This document shows, piece by piece, positions 23,101-61,600 of a stretch of DNA of 64,000 nt. How positions within the stretch are numbered: the stretch's first letter is position 1; each line of letters opens with the position of its first letter. Position numbers and translations under genes: made by a program. The DNA lies in NCBI GenBank assembly GCA_009746045.1, contig RPFO01000412.1, positions 123,501 to 187,500 of the forward strand. The letters run 5' to 3'. The notes under the pieces are model-generated. The model saw only the letters and a list, made by a program, of their open reading frames with translations. It did not search any database and was not told the origin of the DNA. Source of the DNA: Mesostigma viride (lineage: Eukaryota; Streptophyta; Mesostigmatophyceae; Mesostigmatales; Mesostigmataceae).

Positions 23101-23913
23101 GGCATGGCACATGAATGTACTTTGCAGCCGGGCTCGACGTTATCACTTTTCTTACAGTGACCCTATATCCGGGGGAAGTTACCCTAAAGGCATATTGGAA
23201 CCAAAGCATGTGGTTTTACTGCTCACTAATGGTCAGTCTGCCTGGCGGCCTGGCTCCTTGCTGACGGGCTGAGTGGCTGACCAACTGATTGCTTAGCTTA
23301 GTCGTTAAGGCTAACTCTCTACCTAATAGCTAAGGCTAACTCTCTACCTGGATGTTTGTCTGGCCTGTCAACGTTGCCGAATGGCAGTATTCCTTATCTT
23401 GATGGCTGATGGGCTGCCACGTCCGCTCTCTATTGCCCTCACCACACGGCGGTCTGCCACTTCATCTCATGACAACCCCTCCGACTGCCCTCATGCCCCC
23501 AGGATGCCCGCCCTCATGGCTTGCTTTGCATCTCTATTCTTTACTGCCCTCATCCCATGACGATCTTTCTCGACAGGATGCCCACCCTCCTGCGCGCGGG
23601 GCGTGGCATGGCGCGCTACTCCGGCGCCGACGTGGCGGCCCCCGCCCAGAAGCTCGAGCTCTGGAACTACGAGGGCAACCAGTTTGCGCGGCTGGTGCGC
23701 GAGGCGCTCTGTGAGCTCGAGTTGCCGTACCGCCTCATGAACGTGGGCAAGGGGTCCAAGCGGCGGGAACAGCTGGCGGCGATCACAGGGGGGAGCACAA
23801 CGGTACCATACTTGGTGGATCCCAACTCAGGGCTTCAGATACAGGACAGCCAGGAGGCAGTCCGGTACCTGTTCACCATGTACTCCAATGCGGGGGCGAG
23901 GCCACCTGCATGA
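20113..23913 (+). CDS. plastid double GST-N/thioredoxin-fold protein
   Basis: This matches the plant 'thioredoxin family protein' typified by Arabidopsis At5g03880, which has two glutathione-S-transferase N-terminal (thioredoxin-like) folds in tandem. The biochemical role is not established. Exons: 20113-20523, 22720-22937, 23577-23913; phases agree (the W of 'TGWMPTLLRAGRGM' is split TG|G), giving 321 aa, close to the plant length. Residues 1-45 are Ser/Ala/Arg/Pro-rich and end 'VPRVRASAS', a typical chloroplast transit peptide. Fold 1 has the redox-like 'EACPFCRRVRE' (CPFC), 'MFPYMIDPNTG' and 'MYESADIVKYL'. Fold 2 has 'LVREALCELELPY', 'VPYLVDPNSG' and 'EAVRYLF' but no CxxC. The start is the first ATG and gives the transit peptide. 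Intron 1 (2.2 kb) is mostly repeats. Confidence 0.94.
20771..21185. repeat. 19-bp minisatellite in GST-like intron 1
   Basis: About 22 copies of 'atctcaatgtcttgccagc' with scattered substitutions. They end directly at a short unique stretch before the CCCG/CCCA tract. Confidence 0.95.
21238..21411. repeat. CCCA/CCCG tetranucleotide array
   Basis: About 43 tetranucleotides, ACCC at both ends and GCCC in the middle, lie in intron 1 of the GST-like gene. C-rich on the sense strand, so the template strand could form G-quadruplexes. Confidence 0.95.
21908..22290. repeat. GGGT array followed by GGGA array
   Basis: About 170 bp of pure GGGT units (21908-22077) switch abruptly to about 210 bp of GGGA units with a few interruptions. 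Both are in intron 1, G-rich on the sense strand. Confidence 0.95.
22985..23062. repeat. donor-edge echoes of GST-like exon 2
   Basis: The exon 2 end ('ctcgtcacggggtg|gtgcg') is echoed at 22993-23012 ('cctcgtcagggggtggtaag') and at 23028-23050 ('acccgtcaccggttggatga'). The first echo carries a consensus-like GTAAGT donor that is better than the real GTGCGT. Confidence 0.8.
23490..23525. repeat. acceptor-edge echo of GST-like exon 3
   Basis: 'cccccaggatgcccgccctc' lies 74 nt upstream of the real acceptor edge 'ctcgacaggatgcccaccct'. It keeps a good pyrimidine tract and AG. Confidence 0.85.
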
Positions 23914-25135
23914 AGGGTGCGTGAAAGTAGATCATATCCGTGAGACAGCCAGCACAAGTCTAAATTCTGGAACATGATCCGGATTAATATTGTGACATGG
24001 TCATGGGATGATGGGTGTCTGCACCCAAGCTCTTATGGCATTAGTTCTTATGGGACTTGTGTTTACCACTTTATTGTGTAGGCGCTGTAGACATAAGAAG
24101 GGACCCCTTAAACGTTTCAGTGAAGGCCATCAGGCATTCGGGGCTAGCATTGTTGTGGCAAGATTGATGCCAAGTGCTGTACCGTGCTTGATGTGCTACT
24201 CACTTCTGCAATCAAGTGCTGCAAGGTAAGGCCTAATTAATCATAAACCTAACGCCTAGCTGTCACGACATATCCTTACTTGACTCACGCAGACAAGTTC
24301 ATGTGCATGGCTCCAAGCACGCGCGGTTGACTTTGTACAAACCAGCTGCGCTTTGCATCTGGAAGTTAGGCATGCATACATGGCCATGAGTGTGGGCCAG
24401 CCCAGGCGGTGTATGTGGATGTTGGCGCATGCAGGCTTGCATGATCAAGACATGCAGAATTATGCAGCTCGATCTAGCTTGGCGCGTTAATTCTTTGACC
24501 TAGAACCTTTCAATTTTTCTTCGACCTATTGTATCAAGGAGACAACCAGCTCTTTTATTGTATAGCACGTGACTGTGTCACATGGGTACCAATGAAGGAG
24601 CAGTAACTCCATGAATGGGCTGCGCCCCTAGCTAGCTTGCTTTCAGCTATCAGTCAAACATGTGCCTAGGAATTCGTCATGGCCTGTGCACACTCATGCA
24701 GACTGTAGAAGCAGCCCCTGGTGCTGACCTGGTATACGAGGCAGCTGCACAGTCATATATGCGATACATGGTAAATTTAATTGAAGCCATGCAGTAGGGT
24801 CAGCAGCGGGGTTTCAAGACCTGGGGCGCCGCCTGGTGTACACCTTCCATTTCTCGTTAATTTCGGTTGGGGTGCCGTACGTTTTTGTATGAGTAGGGTC
24901 AGCTTAGCTGCATGTCATGAGAGACGTTGCACGGCCTTCCCTGAACGCTGGACGACGACCTGACCCCGGCCCGCTCAGCAGCGACACGACCTGTGGCCGG
25001 ATCGAGTAAGCTCCGCCACAAGCAAGACCCCAAGAAGCCCAAGGTGTTCTGGAGGGCCAAGGGACCTGATGATCGTCAACAATTAACCAGCTGTGGAAGC
25101 CCCCCACGGGCTAGACTAGCCATTAATGAATTTAA

Positions 25136-26990
25136 TCAAACTTGTGCTCCCGTTGGCCGGGGAGTCACGGAGCATTTAACCCGATGGATGGATGGAAGGA
25201 TGGGTACACGCAATCCTACCGGTCTTAGCGGGGGGGTGGGGGTGGAGGTGGGGGTGCAGAAGGGTAGTGCTGGAGGTGGGAGTGGGGGTGGAGGGGGTGG
25301 GGGGGAAGGAGGGTGGCGAATGGGGTTAATGATTTTCAACCCATGGAGTCTTTCTTTCAGGGCGGATATGCGTCCTCTCCGTCCTGGCTGGGGTCGCTGG
25401 CGTGTCGACTGTGCCTCGTCCCGCTCAAGGCGGGCCAAGAGGCGAGTGAGGTTGGAAAATTGGCGGGAAGATTGACCGTGGCGTGCGTGGCGACCTTGCA
25501 TCCCGATCATGCTTGCATGGTGCGACATGGAGATGGAAAGGGGCCTGTTTAAATTCTGCCTGCAGGCCCAAAGCCTATTGTACCGCGAGGCCGCGAGGGT
25601 GTGCCCTTGCTGGGCGCCCTCGACATGCCAGGGACTTGCGTTGACGAGGACGATGCAGCAGGGGCCGGCTTGGAGCGCGACTTGTGCATGCCTCTTGTTA
25701 GGAGCTTGCACGGCCGTGCGCTTCCCGTCAATGAAAAGAACGGGGATGTCGTTGACAAGGCAGGCGTAGGTGCGAACGCCATCAGTTTCATGGCCTGGAC
25801 CACTGCCTCGCTTCCCAGCAGGCCATTTCTTGATGACGAGCTGTGCTGGAGAGAGTAGGTCGTCGATGCTGGGCTTGACTGAGTCCCCCGCCCAATTTAC
25901 TTGCGGGCCTGCAGGACTTTCACCTTGCACTCGTGAAGGTCACCCGTCGATGGGGCCGGCCAGGTTGGCCCGGGCCTGCCATCCATGCTGCCAACTCCTT
26001 GCGAATGGGTTCATTGCCCAGGCGAAGCATATCAGTGATGAGTACCTTGTGCAGGCGGTGGGCAAGCATAGTGTCTGTCTTTGGGTGGCCCGCAACCTCG
26101 TAGTAACGTACCGGACAATACTGCCGGTGAGCGATGATCCTCTTCCATTGCTGTCTTGTGGGCCGCCGCCCCGCGCTGGGCAGTGTCCGCCATCATGTTA
26201 GCAATGTCAGCCTGCTTCGCCATTGCTGCATAGATGGGAGGCGATTGTGCGGCTGGCGGGGGCGAGGTGGCCAGGGCTGCCTTCACCTCGGCCATACTGG
26301 TGCGCAGTGCGGAGGTGTCCTGGCGCAGAGTAGACGACAGGTCGTCGAGCTGGGCGGCCATGGCCGCGACTGTCTGGTTGAGCTGTTGCAGGTCGGCTTC
26401 CGGGGAAGCACCGCTAGGAGTGTTGGTGGGGCCTTGCTGGGCGTCGTTGTAGGCGGCAATGAAGTGCCCGGAGGCTGGGGGCCTGCGCATGGCTAAAAAA
26501 GAACAGAGAGTCGGAGCTCAGTGGGGCGCGCGTTCAGTTCGTCGATGGCTCCGATGGGGATGAAGCCGTCAGACAGGTGGGCAGCACGGATCTTAATGCC
26601 CTGCATGGCCCGCCATGTATCGTAGCACAGCCATAGCCTGCTCCGCCGTAATAAGAGCAAAGAAGGCATGGTCGGGCACGGCCTGGCCCGGCAGAAAAGA
26701 CTCTGGGGGATAGGCAGCGTCCTCGATAGCATCATCAATGGGGGCGTCCTCGCTAGTTGCCCCGCTGGGAAGTGAAACCGATGGCGGAGGAACCTGACGA
26801 TCCATCTCGCCCTTGGGTCCTGCGCAATGTCACTTGGAGGGGGCGTTAATGGCCTCCTCGTCGGCCTGTGGCTGCGTCGCTATGGTTTCCGCAACTGCGA
26901 GTAGTTGCGAAATGGTGTTGGGCGGTGATTCCTCCCCATCTGCGGGAGGGGAGGCGGCTGGCTGGGATTTCGCCATAGCTTGTATCCGGA
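25136..26990 (-). other. cluster of unassigned minus-strand ORFs
   Basis: Several neighbouring minus-strand open frames use protein-like codons but match no family I recognise. One (26490-26032) carries a coiled-coil-like 'LNQTVAAMAAQLDDLSSTL' stretch. One (26805-26593) is acidic and Pro/Ser-rich. One (25930-25136) starts with 'SIDDLLSPAQLVIKKWPAG' and ends in a proline-rich tail. The cluster sits in a repeat-bearing spacer and may be the remains of a mobile element. The family is unknown, and I do not try to reconstruct it. A small host gene is not excluded. Confidence 0.35.
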
Positions 26991-27563
26991 AAAGACAAAC
27001 TCTGCATGTGCCGAGTTTGATGATAGCTTACGAAATCTTGGTCGATGGCTGCAGGCAGAAAATTTTATCAGCGTGTTTGTCTTGAGAAGACGATTCTAAT
27101 GCAACAAAACCGGTGTAATTTCATGGCCGGAGTCAAAAGTTATGAGCATTCTCGTATATTGCATTCCGTCACCGTCAAATCCATACGTACAAGTACATAC
27201 CAAGTAGACTAGCCATAATGTAGTAGATCACACCCATGCTTGGGTGATGCAACCTGGACATCGCAACCCCAGATGGTACGTGCAATGCCAATGTGCAGGG
27301 TAGAACGTAGCCGGCATGCATGCATGCCTATAGCCTAACCCGATTAGCCAACAGACATCCGCCATGCAGCCTAGCTATGCGTCTCGACTCTCGCCTAGCA
27401 CTGCTTGTTTGATCACGTCTCCATAGCAACGCAATGCTCACACGGGTCATATTGCACCCACAGGCCGGGGATGCCCTGGATCGTTTCGACGGATCCAATT
27501 GAGCACCCTGTGGCATGAGGGAAGGGGGGGGCGGCTCTGTGCCCCTGCCTGTTGTGCACACTC

Positions 27564-27640
27564 AGGGATTAAAAGCACTCCGGTGCTCCGTGACTCCCCG
27601 ACGGGAGCACGTCTTAATGAATTAGTTAATTAATTAATTA
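27564..27640. repeat. AT-rich stem-loop repeat, copy 2
   Basis: It shares 'aaaagcactccggtgctccg' and the following 'tgactcccc.acgggagcac' with 11690-11735 at about one mismatch. It is also followed by 'ttaattaattaatta'. Confidence 0.85.
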
Positions 27641-27810
27641 ACTATTAATTACAAACTTAGCAATCGGGTTTTTGGCTTACAGACCTCCCCGATGAGGCAA
27701 ATGTATTACAAACTGATTAAAACAGGTGGATTTTTATCAACCACTAGTAGTCCACATGCAGTCAAGGAGACGCGATTATTCAGTCATGAAAACGCTGCAA
27801 AGGACTGCCC

Positions 27811-54459
<26,649 letters not shown>

Positions 54460-55648
54460 CTTCCACGGAGGCGCTTACTTAGCAGTAACTTTTCACGTCA
54501 TGAATGTATCAATCAACCGTCCACACCACTCTTCCTCAAGGTGCCTACTTAGCACCAATGCAAATGCTTCAACCAGAAAGGTGGCTCGCTGGCCAGAAAT
54601 TTGCTACTCGCTTCATTTGCACTTTTAACTCATCACGCGTGCATAAATCATTTGCGTTCTGAACCTCACGCTCATGTCTCCGTCGGAATTTGTTGTAATA
54701 CAATCCGCCCTGTTCGAGCAATTCCGTGGAGGTTTCCAATTTAGGGTTCCATACTTTTCCATCGACGCTCCAGTCCGTTTGATTCAAAAATTATTTTGCT
54801 CACTCGCTCTTGGACTGGTTACTGCCACTCTGGCAATATTCTGCGCAGGCACAACTGTTCCAACTTACAACTACCGATTACTGACAGCCTGTAGGACGGA
54901 CATGGCAGTTGGGAGCCATGACCGTGGAGCTTGCCACCTCTTGCCACGCAAATTTTCTCTCTGTGGCAGCAGGGCGCCGCGCTGCATCGTCCTGCCCCTT
55001 GCTGACATCATAATTTTGCCAGACCAATCGCTCGCAACAGTCCTCGCAACGCCGTGCCTCGGCAGAGGAGGAATAATTGCCTCAGTGTTTTTCCGGTTAA
55101 ATGCCTCAGTGTTTTTCGCCGTCGCGCAGAAGGTTCGTACGGATGTCGCGTAAAACCCCGCGGCGGGGAGAACAACATCACCGTACACTTTAGCTGCAAA
55201 TCTCTAGTATAGAAGATTTTTGATTTGACACTGAGTAACTAGTTTTGACTAAAAACCTAGTTTACAAGTACACAGGTAACCGGAAATGGTTGTCATCTCT
55301 AGTACAGCCCTCGTAGATTTGATACTCGGCGGGAAAGACAACGTGATAGCCACGCTGGCTGGGCTCAGTGGGCTGTGTCTGAATCTTCTGAAGGAGGCCA
55401 TTCTGGAAGGAACCTTTCTTTTCCCGCGAGATGATGGTCGCTTCACTCGCTTGCCGATGCACGCAAACCACCTAAAGCCTGACAGGGCGCTGATGCCCAG
55501 CTTGGACAGGTTGTGAGATTAACCCCACTCTTGTAGCCTTCCACGTGATTTCGCCTGGACAGTAAAGGCAGTGGAGCTGTGGCAAAAATCCATGGTGGTT
55601 TTGGAAAGCACAGAAGCCGTCGCACGTGCCGAGTCGGGCCAGGCCAGC
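54460..55648. other. divergent spacer between RPGRIP1L and SGT1
   Basis: It contains overlapping short open frames on both strands (54569-54787 minus, 54674-55153 plus, 55262-55516 both), none with a family I recognise. Promoters of both genes should be here. Confidence 0.5.
54569..54787 (-). CDS. hypothetical 72-aa protein
   Basis: An open frame with a hydrophilic, well-mixed composition ('VWNPKLETSTELLEQGGLYY', 'RRRHEREVQNANDLC'), which looks more protein-like than the opposing plus-strand frame. No family is recognised. It could be an upstream exon of RPGRIP1L or a separate small gene, but no splice connection was established. Confidence 0.25.
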   Translation of the reverse strand: MNQTDWSVDGKVWNPKLETSTELLEQGGLYYNKFRRRHEREVQNANDLCTRDELKVQMKRVANFWPASHLSG

Positions 55649-58600
55649 ATGGGAGAAAACGCGGAGGCGCTTATTGCGCGGGGGAACCAGCATTTCGTGG
55701 AGGATGATTTTGAACGCGCTCTTCAGTGTTATACGCATGCTATAGAGCTAGAGCCTCAGAATGCGGCTGCGTTTGTCCATCGGGCAGCGACGTACCTAAA
55801 ACTTGAGCGATATCAAGGTGCGACTTTTGCCGTGCATGTGATGCTGATGACCAGTTGTTTAGAATTGCCGCAATGTTTTGCGCGACCCGCCCTGCCATTA
55901 CTGGCCATTGACGGTGTACTGGTCGGAGTTTGCGTTGCGATCCGCTTCCGCAGATAGCAAGTACGCATATCACTACCCACGTATATGCCCGCCTCGGCTT
56001 TCCCTGTGTCTTCGTGATGACCTGTTTTCCTATCAATATCGTCGCGCCGTAGACGCGTGAAGGTAGCTACAGTAACCTATTGGCCGTTTGGAATGCAGTT
56101 CTGGATATATGGCTAGTTGCGTTCATGGCGTGCTGGCGATGGGAATATACCGCACTGCGCCCGGTGGACCAGGGGCGCCTTTCTCGTTATCAACCAAGTA
56201 ATACATGCGCTGGCCATGCTATTGTCGGGAAGGCTATAGTAGGATTGACATGCGGCTGTGACTGTCTATGTCATATGTGCTGTGTTGCCCACACCGTCGA
56301 CTGCGTCTCATGTGCTGTGTCAATGGCACGGTCGTGGCGAATGCGCGGATAAGCTTCCACAGATCGCGTTGTAAAAGGCTCGCTGACGTCGTTCCAATGG
56401 GTTGCTTTTGACGCTGTTAACGGCTTTGTGAATGGCAGATGCGTTCAATGATGCCGACAAGTCCACTCAGATCGACACAACGGTCGCCAAGGCACACTTG
56501 CGCAAGGGGTAGGTCGCGTAACCCATCTGGCGCCCGCGCTGAAATATATTTGCTGAAATGAAACATTACCGTGTAGCTTCCTCTTAAAAATGACAAGTTA
56601 CAAGTATGAGACCGGCAAGATCATTTGAGTGCAAAATAGGGGCAGCATTACGGCAAGTAGGAACAACTAGCCAACACCTATATGTAAATACTCCATGGAA
56701 GTGGTTGACTCCTCGTAGTCCTCCAACACCTTATGCAATGATTTTTTAGTAACTAATGACTGGGCTTTGGGGGAGGAATTCGCTAAAGGGGTCATTGTGG
56801 CGGTTTCGCAACGGTGGGAGATCTGGGGCCTGTCAATTTAACAGGGCTTGTTCGGCAGTCACCCCTTGTGGGCAAGGCGTTGGTTTTGATGATCTTCATC
56901 GAATGGCACATCAGTATGGCTACTGGTAGGTACGCTAGCAGCAGCATGGCATGAAGGGTGGGCAAGCTCAAATTATGTTCTAGCTCTGGTTGTCTCCTTT
57001 ATGTTCTAGCTGTTCCCATCACCGTGAAGAGATGCTGTTCCCATTACCGTGAAGAGATGCTGTTCCCATCACCGTGAAGAGATGCTGTTCCCATCACCGT
57101 GAAGGGGTGCTGTTCCCATCACCGTGAAGGGATGCTGTTCCCATCACCGTGAAGAGATGCTGTTCCCATCACCGTGAAGGGGTGCTGTTCCCATCACCGT
57201 GAAGAGATGCTGTTCCCATCACCGTGAAGAGATGCTGTTCCCATCACCGTGAAGGGATGCTGTTCCCATCACCGTGAAGGGGTGCTGTTCCCATCACCGT
57301 GAAGGGATGCTGTTCCCATCACCGTGAAGGGGTGCTGTTCCCATCACCGTGAAGGGATGCTGTTCCCATCACCGTGAAGGGGTGCTGTTCCCATCACCGT
57401 GAAGGGATGCTGTTCCCATCACCGTGAAGGGATGCTGTTCCCATCACCGTGAAGAGATGCTGTTCCCATCACCGTGAAGGGATGCTGTTCCCATCACCGT
57501 GAAGGGGTGCTGTTCCCATCACCGTGAAGGGATGCTGTTCCCATCACCGTGAAGAGATGCTGTTCCCATCACCGTGAAGGGGTGCTGTTCCCATCACCGT
57601 GAAGGGGTGCTGTACCCATCACCGTGAAGAGATGCTGTTCCCATCACCGTGAAGGGATGCTGTTCCCATCACCGTGAAGGGGTGCTGTTCCCATCACCGT
57701 GAAGAGATGCTGTTCCCATCACCGTGAAGGGGTGCTGTTCCCATCACCGTGAAGGGGTGCTGTTCCCATCACCGTGAAGCGATGCTGTTCCCATCACCGT
57801 GAAGAGATGCTGTTCCCATCACCGTGAAGGGATGCTGTTCCCATCACCGTGAAGGGATGCTGTTCCCATCACCGTGAAGGGGTGCTGTTCCCATCACCGT
57901 GAAGGGGTGCTGTTCCCATCACCGTGAAGCGATGCTGTTCCCATCACCGTGAAGGGATGCTGTTCCCATCACCGTGAAGGGATGCTGTTCCCATCACCGT
58001 GAAGAGATGCTGTACCCATCACCGTGAAGGGGTGCTGTTCCCATCACCGTGAAGGGGTGCTGTTCCCATCACCGTGAAGGGATGCTGTTCCCATCACCGT
58101 GAAGGGGTGCTGTTCCCATCACCGTGAAGGGGTGCTGTTCCCATCACCGTGAAGGGGTGCTGTTCCCATCACCGTGAAGGGATGCTGTTCCCATCACCGT
58201 GAAGAGATGCTGTTCCCATCACCGTGAAGGGATGCTGTTCCCATCACCGTGAAGGGGTGCTGTTCCCATCACCGTGAAGGGATGCTGTTCCCATCACCGT
58301 GAAGAGATGCTGTTCCCATCACCGTGAAGGGATGCTGTACCCATCACCGTGAAGAGATGCTGTTCCCATCACCGTGAAGGGATGCTGTTCCCATCACCGT
58401 GAAGGGATGCTGTTCCCATCACCGTGAAGGGGTGCTGTTCCCATCACCGTGAAGAGATGCTGTTCCCATCACCGTGAAGGGGTGCTGTTCCCATCACCGT
58501 GAAGGCATGCTGTTCCCATCACCGTGAAGAGATGCTGTTCCCATCACCGTGAAGGGATGCTGTTCCCATCACCGTGAAGGGATGCTGTTCCCATCACCGT

Positions 58601-61600
58601 GAAGGGATGCTGTTCCCATCACCGTGAAGAGATGCTGTTCCCATCACCGTGAAGGGATGCTGTTCCCATCACCGTGAAGAGATGCTGTTCCCATCACCGT
58701 GAAGAGATGCTGTTCCCATCACCGTGAAGGGATGCTGTTCCCATCACCGTGAAGGGGTGCTGTACCCATCACCGTGAAGGGGTGCTGTTCCCATCACCGT
58801 GAAGGGGTGCTGTTCCCATCACCGTGAAGGGGTGCTGTTCCCATCACCGTGAAGAGATGCTGTTCCCATCACCGTGAAGGGATGCTGTTCCCATCACCGT
58901 GAAGAGATGCTGTTCCCATCACCGTGAAGAGATGCTGTTCCCATCACCGTGAAGGGATGCTGTTCCCATCACCGTGAAGAGATGCTGTTCCCATCACCGT
59001 GAAGGGGTGCTGTTCCCATCACCGTGAAGGGATGCTGTTCCCATCACCGTGAAGGGATGCTGTTCCCATCACCGTGAAGGGATGCTGTTCCCATCACCGT
59101 GAAGGGATGCTGTTCCCATCATTGTGAAGGGGTGCTGTTCCCATCACCGTGAAGGGGTGCTGTTCCCATCACCGTGAAGGGATGCTGTTCCCATCACCGT
59201 GAAGGGATGCTGTTCCCATCACCGTGAAGGGATGCTGTTCCCATCATTGTGAAGGGGTGCTGTTCCCATCACCGTGAAGGGGTGCTGTTCCCATCACCGT
59301 GAAGAGATGCTGTTCCCATCACCGTGAAGGGGTGCTGTTCCCATCACCGTGAAGAGATGCTGTTCCCATCACCGTGAAGGGATGCTGTTCCCATCACCGT
59401 GAAGAGATGCTGTTCCCATCACCGTGAAGAGATGCTGTTCCCATCACCGTGAAGGGATGCTGTTCCCATCACCGTGAAGAGATGCTGTTCCCATCACCGT
59501 GAAGAGATGCTGTTCCCATCACCGTGAAGAGATGCTGTTCCCATCACCGTGAAGGGATGCTGTTCCCATCATTGTGAAGGGGTGCTGTTCCCATCACCGT
59601 GAAGGGGTGCTGTTCCCATCACCGTGAAGGGATGCTGTTCCCATCACCGTGAAGGGATGCTGTTCCCATCACCGTGAAGGGATGCTGTTCCCATCATTGT
59701 GAAGGGGTGCTGTTCCCATCACCGTGAAGGGGTGCTGTTCCCATCACCGTGAAGAGATGCTGTTCCCATCACCGTGAAGGGGTGCTGTTCCCATCACCGT
59801 GAAGAGATGCTGTTCCCATCACCGTGAAGGGATGCTGTTCCCATCACCGTGAAGAGATGCTGTTCCCATCACCGTGAAGGGGTGCTGTTCCCATCACCGT
59901 GAAGAGATGCTGTTCCCATTACCGTGAAGAGATGCTGTTCCCATCACCGTGAAGAGATGCTGTTCCCATCACCGTGAAGGGGTGCTGTTCCCATCACCGT
60001 GAAGGGATGCTGTTCCCATCACCGTGAAGAGATGCTGTTCCCATCACCGTGAAGGGGTGCTGTTCCCATCACCGTGAAGAGATGCTGTTCCCATCACCGT
60101 GAAGAGATGCTGTTCCCATCACCGTGAAGGGATGCTGTTCCCATCACCGTGAAGGGGTGCTGTTCCCATCACCGTGAAGGGATGCTGTTCCCATCACCGT
60201 GAAGGGGTGCTGTTCCCATCACCGTGAAGGGATGCTGTTCCCATCACCGTGAAGGGGTGCTGTTCCCATCACCGTGAAGGGATGCTGTTCCCATCACCGT
60301 GAAGGGATGCTGTTCCCATCACCGTGAAGAGATGCTGTTCCCATCACCGTGAAGGGATGCTGTTCCCATCACCGTGAAGGGGTGCTGTTCCCATCACCGT
60401 GAAGGGATGCTGTTCCCATCACCGTGAAGAGATGCTGTTCCCATCACCGTGAAGGGGTGCTGTTCCCATCACCGTGAAGGGGTGCTGTACCCATCACCGT
60501 GAAGAGATGCTGTTCCCATCACCGTGAAGGGATGCTGTTCCCATCACCGTGAAGGGGTGCTGTTCCCATCACCGTGAAGAGATGCTGTTCCCATCACCGT
60601 GAAGGGGTGCTGTTCCCATCACCGTGAAGGGGTGCTGTTCCCATCACCGTGAAGCGATGCTGTTCCCATCACCGTGAAGAGATGCTGTTCCCATCACCGT
60701 GAAGGGATGCTGTTCCCATCACCGTGAAGGGATGCTGTTCCCATCACCGTGAAGGGGTGCTGTTCCCATCACCGTGAAGGGGTGCTGTTCCCATCACCGT
60801 GAAGCGATGCTGTTCCCATCACCGTGAAGGGATGCTGTTCCCATCACCGTGAAGGGATGCTGTTCCCATCACCGTGAAGAGATGCTGTTCCCATCACCGT
60901 GAAGGGGTGCTGTTCCCATCACCGTGAAGGGGTGCTGTTCCCATCACCGTGAAGGGATGCTGTTCCCATCACCGTGAAGGGGTGCTGTTCCCATCACCGT
61001 GAAGGGGTGCTGTTCCCATCACCGTGAAGGGGTGCTGTTCCCATCACCGTGAAGGGATGCTGTTCCCATCACCGTGAAGAGATGCTGTTCCCATCACCGT
61101 GAAGGGATGCTGTTCCCATCACCGTGAAGGGGTGCTGTTCCCATCACCGTGAAGGGATGCTGTTCCCATCACCGTGAAGAGATGCTGTTCCCATCACCGT
61201 GAAGGGATGCTGTACCCATCACCGTGAAGAGATGCTGTTCCCATCACCGTGAAGGGATGCTGTTCCCATCACCGTGAAGGGATGCTGTTCCCATCACCGT
61301 GAAGGGGTGCTGTTCCCATCACCGTGAAGAGATGCTGTTCCCATCACCGTGAAGGGGTGCTGTTCCCATCACCGTGAAGGCATGCTGTTCCCATCACCGT
61401 GAAGAGATGCTGTTCCCATCACCGTGAAGGGATGCTGTTCCCATCACCGTGAAGGGATGCTGTTCCCATCACCGTGAAGGGATGCTGTTCCCATCACCGT
61501 GAAGAGATGCTGTTCCCATCACCGTGAAGGGATGCTGTTCCCATCACCGTGAAGAGATGCTGTTCCCATCACCGTGAAGAGATGCTGTTCCCATCACCGT

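Larger units (their letters stand above)
23914..27810. other. convergent spacer between the GST-like gene and RPGRIP1L
   Basis: 23914-24560 and 26990-27560 show no gene I recognise. 24566-24590 carries a decayed CACGTGAC palindrome. 25136-26990 carries unassigned minus-strand ORFs (listed). 27564-27640 carries the AT-rich stem-loop repeat. Confidence 0.6.

Noticed and set aside
24008-24229. Small plus-strand membrane-protein ORF
   Set aside because: One hydrophobic stretch in the 3' region of the GST-like gene, with no family match and no other support.
54674-55153. 159-residue plus-strand ORF with a hydrophobic segment
   Set aside because: No family recognised, and it overlaps a minus-strand frame that looks more protein-like.
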